Shown: positions 9,239-21,200 of the stretch, piece by piece
Layout of the letters: every line of letters starts with the position of its first letter
Numbering within the stretch: the first letter of the stretch is position 1
Source: Pectinophora gossypiella
Taxonomy: Eukaryota > Arthropoda > Insecta > Lepidoptera > Gelechiidae
Assembly (NCBI RefSeq): GCF_024362695.1
Contig: NC_065413.1
Coordinates: 15,039,511-15,103,510, forward strand
Length of the DNA stretch: 64,000 nucleotides
Reading direction: 5' to 3'
Notes under the pieces: generated by a model
What the model saw: the letters and a program-made list of their open reading frames with translations, nothing else
The model's database searches: none
Told to the model about the DNA's origin: nothing
Program-made: the position numbers and the translations under genes

Positions 9239-12200
9239 GTAATGACAATGTGGAGTATTCTTCTGTCATGGGCATAGACTAAAGAATAATACTGCGTACA
9301 TACATACATACATAAACTCACGCCTATTTCCCACCGGGGTAAGCAGAGACTATAGAATTCCATTTGCTTCGATCCTGACACAGTTCTCTTGCTTCCTCCA
9401 CATTCATTAATCGCTTCATACACGCACGCCGGTTTAGAGTAGATCGTATTGAACCTTTTCTAAGGACATATAAAAGGACAAATAATACTGCGTATAGAAC
9501 GGTAACTCTCTGCCCCGCGCCAATTCGTACCGGAAACCGAGCTCGATTTACCTCACCCCCCTGGGTCTTAAAGCTACACTACACAATCTATCTGACATGT
9601 TCTGTTGGGGCAAAAGTGGCCCAACAGAACATGTCAATGTGGGAATAGATTTTTTTTTTTGACCTGACTTATTGTAGATTTGCCGCAGATGGCATTAACT
9701 ACTTGGCCGGACAAATGGGGAGCGCTGAAAGCTCTCACCCGGTACAACGTTTAAGACAACAGGCCTGAGGGTGCCCAGTTGGGCGCGAACGTCGGCTCAG
9801 GGCGTCGTCTGAGAGGAAAAATATTTGAAAGAATTAATCGACCCTAGTGGGTCGATAGCGATAAGCACTGAATGAGGGAAATCTTCAACCACGCCGGCGG
9901 GGTCGGTATCGGGGGAAGGGAATAGATCAAATTGATGTTTACGTTCAAGTGTTATCGATAAGATAACAAATGTCTGTATAAGAAAGAGGGGCATTACGTT
10001 CATGATTGATAAAAAAATAAACACAAATATTACCGGTCATCAACCCAATGTTTTGGGTTAAGTTGAAAGGCAACAAGCATAATCATAATAGTACGTATGT
10101 CCCTGTTGACCTTTGCCGATTGGTTGCAATCTTTTATTATTTAATAGACTTAAACTAATTATAAATAATAATAAAAAATAAATAATATATATAACGTATA
10201 TAATATATATTACGTGTACTTTTATTTCTTTGTAATGTTAAGATTAATAATATTTACTTGTTAAGTTTGTAATATATAAATAATATATATTGTATGTTTA
10301 TAAATATTTCCTAAGTAACCTTCTTAGATTAAAAAATATATAATATACTAATGAATGAGAAGCTCGGTGGCGCAGCGGTGAACGCGCTCGGTCTGCGATT
10401 GTTGAAGTAAAGCAACTTTCGCAACGGCCGGTCATAGGATGGGTGACCACAAAAAAAGTTTTCATCTCGAGCTCCTCCGTGCTTCGGAGGGCACGTTAAG
10501 CCGTTGGTCCCGGCTGCATTAGCAGTCGTTAATAACCATCAATCCGCACTGGGCCCGCGTGATGGTTTAAGGCCTATCCATCCATAGGGAAGGCCCGTGC
10601 CCCAGCAGTGGGGACGTTAATGGGCTGATGATGATGATACTTATGAATAAAAAAAAATAAAAAAACAACGAGGCAGCAACGCCGCGAGCGTGATGGGCAC
10701 ATTCGGTCGTGAGGTAGTAAAAGGGAACATCTTTAATTGAGCTTTTTAATAGTTACTTTAAATAATAATTATTATTATTTAATACACTTTTATAGACTTA
10801 ATTTTGATTTTATTTTAATTTAACGGTCCAAACCAAACTAGGGATCACAAAGTGATTTTTGTTATATGTCCCCACCGAGATTCGAACCCGGGCTCGTGAG
10901 CCCAACGCTCAACCACTGGACCACTGGCCGTTATAGAATTCGATTAATTAATTATACTTTCTCAATGATTCTTTTATTTTATTTTTTTTTATTTATTTAT
11001 TTCTCTCTCTACAAAGGATCACCTAATAACTAATGGGTACAAAATGTTTTGAAAGAATACCTTTGAGAGTGCTGGAGTCTGTACTGGGCTCGAAACCCGT
11101 ATTACAGTTCACCAGGCTCCCCCCCTCTGAACTATGTAAAGTGCTATACTAATCAATTAAGTGCATTATAGCACGTAGTATGTTACACATGTAACATAAC
11201 AACTCAAAAGAGAAATAATACATTAAAAAAAAGGATAAGAACTAAAAACAGAAAAGCAAAAAATAATAAATAATAATAATTAAAATTAACTAACCAGTAC
11301 GGTTTCTAAAGATGGTAAAGAGAGATCCAGTTGAATCTCAATGCCACCTCTGCTTACGACAATCGTTTTGCGTGACTTATAATTGCATTATCCACACAAT
11401 AATAGGAAGAAAAAGTCGCAGTCTATAATAATAATTGCCTAAAGACTCAACTGTCAAGTCTGAATCGTTTATAGTTCATCATGCAATAATCCAATTTTCT
11501 GACACTTTGTGGCGTTATGGCTTAAAGTGGCTTTGACTTCCTAATTACAGCTATTGTTCAAATAAAGAACACGCAACACCTGAAGTATTTCATCTCTCTC
11601 GCGGCTCTAACCATAGAGGCAACCAATCAGCCCTGAAACCAAACACTTCAGCACCCCGATACCGACCCCGCCGGCGTGGTCGACGATTTCCCTGAATCAG
11701 CGCTTATAGCTATCGACCCACTAGGGTCGATTAATTCTTTCAAATATTTTTCCTCTCAGACGACGCCCTGAGCCGAGGTTCGCGCCCAACTGGACACCCT
11801 CAGGCCTGTTGTCTTTAACGTTGTACCGGGTGAGAGCCTTCAGCACTGCCCATTTGTCCGGCCAAGTAGTTAATGCCATCTGCGGCAAATCTACAATAAG
11901 TCACGTCAAAAATAAAAAATAACTATAACAAGTGGTTATGGAATTTTTCTCAGTGTTTCCATCGGGAATCGAACCCGGACTTTGAGCGCAATGCTCTAAC
12001 CACTAGACCACGGAGACTGTTTGCTTATACACCACATGTTTATTTACATAACTGCCCACATTATCAAATAATCGCAGCAATAGCCAATACATAAAGATTA
12101 GAAATACACAAATATTATTACGTATTACAATTTAAATGGAATATTTACAGTAAAAACAATTAACTATGTCAAGGGGTCAGACATGTCATAATTGTGTCGG

Positions 12201-15200
12201 CAGAATCATACATTAGAATTAGATAAAGAGATAAATAGACCAAGTGGCAAGTGCATATTGCACATGTTATTTATAGACATAAGCTTTGGCATTCGTTTGA
12301 GACACTGTTTTTTTACCCAATACGACGCGAATTATATCGAGCGCTTGGACCAATAAACGACGCGAATGCTATCTACGTAGATGGACGTCAAGCTGCTATT
12401 GGTCGAACCGCTCAATAAAATTCGCGCCGCGCGGCGCGGTTGTCATGCAAACACGGCAGGGGGGTTAAATTGGCCACATCGAAGCAATTCATCTAAGAAA
12501 GCAATATTGCTATTTGACATTTGTTAGCATTGCACACTTACTTTTATGCGCAAATGTCAAATTGCAATATTGGTTTCTTAGATGAATTGCTTCGATGTGG
12601 CCAATTTAACCCCCCAATACACTCTAACTAATTTTATTTTAAGTTATAAGTACCTGTCATTTTCTTATCCGCCAAAAAGGAAAAAACGGGCAATCGACAG
12701 GCGTAAAATGTATGGAAACCAAATTTTAGACAGAAATTTTAACAATCCTCTCAAAATTTTATATTGTCGAGTTACCCGACAGAATTAAATTGACAGCACA
12801 CATCAAACAGGCTGCATACCAGCGAAATGCCTATTTGATTCGCCTGGGTTATTCCCATAATACATACATAACATAAACAGCCTATATACGTACCACGGGC
12901 AGCGCAGGACCGATCGTCGTGGAGATCCTTGGGGGAGGCCTATGCCCAGCAGTGGGCGTCGTACGGCTGATGATGATGATACGTCACACTGATGGGCACA
13001 GGTCTCCCCTCAATCAACCAGGGGAGGTATGGAGGATACTCACGCTGCTCCAAAGCGGGTTTGAATTGACATTAAAATTCACTTTAAAACAGCTGTCACT
13101 TATTCGCCCCTTTCCTCTTCTGTGGATAAGATAATGACCCCAATGGTCCCGATGCCAATGGTCCTGCACACACATCCTAATTTTATTTTAAGTTATACCT
13201 GTCATTTTCTTATCCGCCGAAAAGGAAAGAGACGGGCAATCGACAGGCGTAAAATTTATGAAATTTTTAACAGCCCCTTTGAAGTGTGCTGTTAACTTAA
13301 TTCTGTCGAGTAATTCGACAGCACATTTCAAACGGGTTGTTTATTCATTTTTAAATTAACGGTTGGCAATCATCCGTCCCTTTCCTTTTCGGCGGATAAG
13401 AAAATGTCAGGTACTTATAAAATAAATATTCTAGTTCTAACCTATAAGCCCGCATAGTTTCAAGGTGTCAGCAAGAATGTCAATGTTATTGTGTTCATTC
13501 CATGGAGAATATCTTCACTCGTGAGCTGCATACGACTTCATTCAATTAATGCAACCCGTTACATCATTTGTAATCAATTACTGTTAAAATTGACGTGTGT
13601 TCCACAAAAGTTATGCCTGTCGATTACCCGTCCCTTTTCTTTTCGGCGAATAAGAAAATGACAGGTATAACTTAAAATAAAATTCGGATGTGTATGCAGG
13701 ACCATTGGCATCGGGACCATTGGGGCTATTGTCTTATCCACAGAAGAGGAAAGGGGCGAATAAGTGACAGCTGTTTTGAAGTGAATTTTAATGTGAATGA
13801 ATAACCCAGGCGATTTAAATAGGCATTTCGCTGGTATGCACCCCGTATGTGTGCGTGGATTTAAGTATTTGACAGCCAAGCAAAATTGAATCCAATTATC
13901 ATACAATTCGACTGAACTTTGCTTGACTGTCAAATAGTTAAACCACATTCATCCCTGTAGGCTCTGCACGATAACCGCGCCGCGCGCGGCGCGAATCATA
14001 TCGAGGCCTTCTACCAATAGCCGTTTGACGTCCATCTACGTAGATAGCATTCGTATTGTTTATTGGTCGAAACTCTCAATATAAATCGCGCCGCGCGCGG
14101 TGCGTTTTTCATGCAGACCCGGCTGGTTTATTTTTTATTTGTAAGGTGGTACCTATAAACATTATTTTTTGCCGAAATGTGAAAACCTAATAAAGATAAT
14201 GCATCCTAGAGATAGCACCTGTATCTAACCTCCTCTTAATTAGAGTGATAAATTATTTTATAACGTAAAATCTTGAGCTAAATCTTTGGTAAATAGAAAA
14301 TAATCATATATGTATATAGTGGCATAAATTATGGCCGGAGAAACCCAGCTGCAAGCAAACAGATTCTTTCTTATCACATTTTAGATAAAAGCAAAGTTGT
14401 GTATTCATGTCGCAGTGATTTTTTTTAACTTTATTGTTATAATACTAAAGTACTTATCATAAAAACAATGTTAACCTTGGTTATAGTCTTAAAAGATTGT
14501 CATAACATGACCTAACCTCACGATATCCCAATTGAGGTAGTCAAATTTACATCCATGGCAAGATGAACTAAGTACGCAAACCTCACCGAGCTTTCTGTTA
14601 GACCAACGTGATAGGCTAGGAATATGATAGCGGACAGGATGGATGCGGCAGTTTTCAGGCGGTTCACCGACTTACATATACGTGTGTGAGCCGGTGGACT
14701 GATTGTGGGCTAGCTGCCGTTTCTGTTTAGGGTTCCGTATTTTATATTTTTAATTAGGTATTTTTATTTTATTTTTATTTAATTAATTAAATTTTCTGTC
14801 AAACTGTGGCCTTCTTTGTCTGATAATAAAGATTTTTTATTATTTATTTTTTGAGCCTATCACGTTGTATCATTATATAATGGTCGTGGAAAGTGTGTTA
14901 GTGAAAATTGCACTAAAATAATAGCTCATTGGTGCAAGTCCTTTACCGAGGTCGCGGGATTCGAACCGGAGCTCCCCGCTTGAGAAGCAAGCCAGTGGGC
15001 AGTCATGAGCCCAATGTACCCAATTTAGGACTCTGTCGCACTAACGTATTTGACATTTAGTGAAGACTTACAGTTCAATTTGTCAAAAAAGTTAATGTGA
15101 CATGGTACTAAAGTGAAGTGAAGTTACATTTAATGCTCGTGACCGTACCAGGACCACAGTGACATATTCCTCCCCCGTGGCCTCCGTGGTCCAGTGGTTG

Positions 15201-18200
15201 AGCGTTGGGCTCTCGATCCGGAGGTCCTGGGTTCGAATCCCGATGGGGAATTATCACAAAAATTACTTAGTGATCCCTAGTTTGGCTAAGCCATTACAGG
15301 CTGATCACCTGATTGTCCGAAAGTAAGATGATCCGTGCTTCGGAAGGCACGTTAAGCCGTTGGTCCCGACTACTATTTACTGATGTAAGTAAGTAGTCGT
15401 TACATAAGCCTTTGCCGGCTCAATAGTAACCCTGACACCAGGGTTCACAAGAGAGAAGAAGTAATTTTATTTCATTATTATTTTTATCCTCAGGGTTTGG
15501 TGTGTACAACATCTTCCACATGCTGTTAGGAGGCATCATCCTAATGGGCGTGATCACGCAGAGCCTGGCGCTGGGCTACGTGCTGCCCGCGGCGCAGTGC
15601 GACCTCGGCCTGACTGCCTCGCTGCAGGGACTCCTGGCGGCCACGCCCTTCATGGGTGAGGAATTTTTTAGGAGACAGAGATCCGGGCAGTGGTACATGT
15701 CCACGTGCCGATCATAGTGCCCTGCAGGGCTTACACGCGCAACGTGATAAAATCATCAATCCATTCAATACATTTTGTCAAAATCGCTAAGTTTGTTTTT
15801 CCCTAACATGCATGCGTGGAATTTCCTGTCGGAAAATTCATGAAAACTTTAGTGTTATTTTTATTAATATTTTTAGTTCCATACAGCGGAAAATTCCAAT
15901 TCATATCAACTCCTGGTCTGAATCATCCCCCTCAGTATTCGTTACGATGCCACTAACACCCTATGATGACAAATCTCAGCGACCTTGGCGTCAGGGTTAT
16001 TATGGAACCGCCAAAGGCCTGACGTAACTCATGTAACGACTACGTACTTACATGAGTAAGTAGTAACCGGGACCTTTTGGACAATTGTGATCCGCCTGAA
16101 TGTCCTTCGGTGCCTTCCACCCAACTCCTCTCTTATTTTGCCTTTGGTTGTCCACCTGTGTTTTATGATGAAGTCTACCCACAGCTATAATCCTGACGTC
16201 GTACGTGTGGGGCTGGCTGGGTGACACGCGCGGCCGCCGACCTGTCATGCTGTACACCATGCTGGTGTCTGTCGTCTTCTCAGTCTTCACCAGCTTCGCG
16301 CCCGACACCGCTTCATTCGCCGTGCTGCAATTCCTTTCCGCTGTCTTGTAAGTTATAAATTCACTAGCGACCCGCCCGGCTTCGCTCGGGTGCTGAGGAA
16401 AAAATAAAATTATTTTTTCTATACGTAGTATTAAAAAAAATGCATTTATTTCGGGTAGGTTCACTGTCCCTGTTTGTGTATTAGGTATTCCTTATTCTAT
16501 GATTAAGTATACTAAAAGCCTTATCTGTTTTGCAGTACCTCTGGCTCCACGGCAGTAGTGTACACTTACATTGGAGAGTTCAACAACCTCCGACACAGAG
16601 ACAAGATGGTCACATTCGGATCATCCTTCGTTGGAATAGGAACCGTTGTTTTGCCAGGTGAGATATTTATTTCTTCTCTTCTTCTAATCCTTTTATCTCC
16701 TAATTAAAACACATAATGAAAACACACAATAACGGGTTCTTACCGCGTTTTAGGTAGGGATATGAAACTCCAGATATTTCGACACTGTTGCAAGTTCCAT
16801 GATCACGGGATGACTGATGAGATTGGAGTGGAGTAGGTAAATCCATAATTTTCTACGGGCAGACATATCTGTCTACCCTCTTGCTTTGCCGCTTGTTTAT
16901 GTATTTGATATCGGAATGTTCGGAACCATCTGAACTCGCACCAAACTCACTACGACAAACTGCACTCACTGTGTCCTCACGTTTTGTCACCAAATTAGGC
17001 AGTTTTAAGCTTTTTACAACACCTACCACTGGACTTTTATCTCCTGTTGGGATGTAGGGTTCGAATACCAGATTTCCACTCCTCGCGATCTTTTGCAGCC
17101 TCTGTAACTTGCTCCAATGTCTTGCCGAGAGTTTTTCAACTCTCAGCATGAATGATCACCTCAGCAAAAAATACTTTGCGATCCCTAGTTTGGTTAGGAC
17201 ATTACAGGCTGATCACCTGATTATCCGATAGTAGGATGATCCGTGCTTCAGAAGGCACGTTAAGCGTTGGTCCCGGTTACTACTTACTGATGTAAGTGAG
17301 TAATCGTTACATGAGCCATGTCAGAGGCCTTTGGCGGTTCATTAATAAGCCTGACACCAGAGTTAATGAGGTTGGTAATCCACCTCACAACCCACACGAT
17401 AGAAGAAGAAGCATGAACGATTCTTCTCTCTCACTTTGTCTTGAAATAGAGAATGTCTTTTTAAAATTCAAACCCCATTGGTTACCTATCGTGTCTGGAA
17501 ATCTCGGCCGCAATAGCATATTGCGATTTGACATTTGCTCATATAAAAGGAAGTACACACAACTCACTCGATAGAAAAAGGACAATCCAGCAAAAGTGTT
17601 ACTTATCTTCTTATATTACAGGCATATCCTGGTTGATCCTTCCTCTCGACTTCGCAACCTACATCGGCTTCCTGGACATCTACTATCGACCCTGGCGTTT
17701 GTTAGTCGTCGCCTGCGCATTGCCGTTCTTCTTCTCCTTCATCTGCCTGTGCTTCATGCCTGAAAGTCCAAAGTTCCTCTACACAGCCGGCAGAGTTGAT
17801 GAAGCTCTTGACGTCGTCAAGAAAATCTATTCTGTAAATAAGCGGATGCCTGCTGACAGTTTCCCGGTAAGATTAAGTTTATATTTTAATAGCATGAAGT
17901 ATACATTGTTTTAAGTATACGCGGTTATTATCATAATTAAAACACATAATAACGGGTTCTTACCGCGTTCAAAGTAGGGATATGAGACTCCTGATATTTC
18001 GGCACTGTTGCAAGTGCCATGATCACGGGATGACTGTTGAGATTGGAGTGGAGTAGGTAGATCCATAATTTTCTACGGGCAGACATATCTGTCTACCCTC
18101 TTTCTTTGCCTCTTGTTGATCATGGCACTTGCAACGGTGTCGAAATATCGGGAGTCTCATTATATCCCTACTTTAAACGCGGTTAGAACCCGTTATTATG

Positions 18201-21200
18201 TGTTTTAAGCATGAAGTAACGGTTTAACGTGCCTTTCGAAGCACGGATCATTTTACTTTCGGACAATCTAGTGATCAGCCAGTAATGTCCTAACCAAACT
18301 AGGGATTGGAAAGTAATTTTTGTGATATGTCTTCACCGGGAATCGAACCCGGGACCTCCGGGTTGTGAGCCCAACGCTCAACCACTGGACCACCGAGGTC
18401 GGTATTTCCCGTTGGGATAGGCAGAGAGAATTACACTTACTGCGATCCTGACACCACTTTCACTTCTTCCTTGTCTTGTCTTTATTTAGTAATCAGAATT
18501 TAATAAATTATCTTTGACTTAGGGAACCACCCAATTATAGTGTATCTGCCACAGAACCCTCGCACTCACTTCACCCCTTTTTAAATCCAGGTGACAGCTC
18601 TGACGTACGAGGGTCCAATAAAGACAACGGAGGTCCAGAAGAGCTCAGCGTTCATGACGGTTCTGAAGTCCATGCGCGACCAGACCGTGCCTCTGTTCAG
18701 GATGCCGCTGCTGCCATGGACTATACTGCTCTGCTTCGTGCAGTTTGGCTGCTTTGCTTCGTAAGTCATACTGTCATCAAACCATAGCTTCACGCCTCCC
18801 TGAAGGGGTAGAAGGGATAGAAGTTACCTCAATTCCTCGCCAGCTATGTTTAAGCTCCATGTAATAGGGGGTGAGTCAATTGCCAATAACCAGGCACATA
18901 CATACATAAACTCACGCCCGTAATCCCAAATGGGGTGGGCAGAGCCACAAGTAATCAAAGACAACTTGCAGCCACTGTTGATACGAAGTCCTAAGATGGA
19001 TATGATGAACCTTATGGTGATAAGGGATCAGCCTATCGCCCATAACATTAGTCCATCATGTTAGAGGACGCAATCCCTCTGTCGGTTTTTACGACATGCC
19101 CGGGAAGACAAGCAGCTGAACGTGTTCTATGTTTTTTATTTGCTCCCAGAACAGCATAGAAGCTAACCAGGCACAAATCGTGGAAACCACGTGTTGTCAA
19201 TGTCTATGATCCAAACATGTATTCAAAGTCACCTCAAAACTCGACTTTACTCGAGTTCAGAAGTTTAGACCCTGAGTCGGGATCCAAACCGGTGACACTA
19301 CGATTTAAGTCGCGCGTTCTCCTAAAATACCATCTAATTTTATTTTAAGTTATATCTGTCATTTTCTTATCCGCCGAAAAGGAAAGGGACGGGTAATCGA
19401 CAAGCATAAAATTTATGGAACACACGTCAATTTTAAGCACAAATCTAAAACAACCGTCTAAAAATTTTACATCTGTCAATAACCCGACACAGTTAAGTAG
19501 ACAGCACGTCAAACGGATTGCATACCAGCGACGTACCTTTTGATTCGCCCGGGTAATTCATTCATTTACTCATTCTTCCTAAAATTAAGAGCTGTGAATC
19601 ATCCGTCCCTTTCCTTTTCGACGGATATGAAAATGACGGATATAACTTAAAATAAAATTAGGCGGTGTCTGCAGGAATCGGGGCCAATGTCATCATACCA
19701 TAGAATAAACAATGATACGTTGTATAGAAGGCGCGAGGGAAGGCATAGACGGAAGGCAAGAGGGAAACCACTGCCCTATTTTTCCCTAAAAATTACACCG
19801 ACAAGAGCGTGGTTCTTAAATTAATGATGATAGGAACACTGTCCGCCCGCCGCCGACAGTTTTGTTTTACTTATTGTAGATTTGGCGCATATGGCATTAA
19901 CTACTTGGCTGGACAAATGGGGAGCACTGACCCTCACCCAGTACATAATTTAAGACAACAGGCCTGAGGGTGCCCAATTAGCACCGTTACGAACTTGATT
20001 CATTATCATCATCTCCCTAGCATTATCCCGTTTTTCACAGGGTCCGCTTACCTAACCTGAAAATTTGACAGGTCTGGTTCTTTACAGAAGCAACTGCCTG
20101 TCTGCCTTGATACCGACTTGAGTACCTCACGTAATAACAAGGTTATATTGGAAATAAAGAAGTTGTTTTGATTTTTCAGTACTAACGGATTTTACGTTTG
20201 GTTCCCGACAATATTGAACTCTCTGTCGTCGCATGAAGGAGGTGACACGAGGATCTGTGATGTCCTAGAAGCAGGCAGGGCTCCAGTTGAAAATGGCACT
20301 GTGGTAAGGCTTCAAAATAATAAGCTTGTAAAAGACTCCCTTAAATTCCCTTTCTAAATTCAAACCATAATCAGTAACTGTACCCACAAAACTATTTTCT
20401 CAGTACACTCCATCTTTTATCTTTCCAGGTGGAATGCATAGACACGATAAGCACAGAGACCTTCCTGCGGTCCATCTACATCGGCCTGGTCTTCTGCAGC
20501 ATGTACATCATTGTCGGCTTCCTGGTCGACTACATTGGCAAGAAGACGATCCTGGTCACCATACTGACCGTCACCGGCGCCTGCGGTATCGGCGCCCACC
20601 TGGTCACTAGTCAACAAAGCGGGGTCATCCTGTTCGCGATCTTCCAAATGTGTGGAGCCTGTATTGGACTTATGAATGCTGTTGCTGTGGAATTGTTCCC
20701 GACTAAATACAGGTAGGTGCAGTTTTTGGTTGTAGTAAGTAATAACGAAGGTAGCACAGCAAGGTAGTTTTTAACCAACTAGATTACATATTGAAAACGA
20801 TCGGATAGTGTGAGTGATAGCGCTGAGTTGACTCTGAAAATAAGTGAAATAAAAACTGAAGCATCGTGTAGTTATCCATTGAAGCACACTTGCAATATTG
20901 ATTTTTAGATGAATTGCTTATATGTGACCTCGATTTAGGCACCCTGATCATCTGAAGCAACCTTCCTTGCTCTACATAGCAATGTACCTACCATAAAGAT
21001 GAACTATATCCTTCTCCAACCAGAATATTGCCAAGTTTCGCATTTCAATTGAAAATAATATCATAAGTAAGTAGTTAATTCAAGAGCCACGCTCTTGTCG
21101 GTGTAGCATTCTCCACTCTTGTCTATCAAAGGGCAATTCTTTAACTTCCTTATAAAACACGACGTTCGCTTTTCTCTTTAATCTTCCCATGTAAGCTCTT

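Noticed and set aside
9214..9423. Minus-strand frame reading YEAINECGGSKRTVSGSKQ, also at 35087-35308
   Set aside because: Carried by repeat Y; the similarity between copies reflects the repeat, not a gene.
13574..13948. 124-residue minus-strand open frame
   Set aside because: It runs through inverted MITE-A arms; no coding pattern, and pieces repeat elsewhere in step with the MITE.
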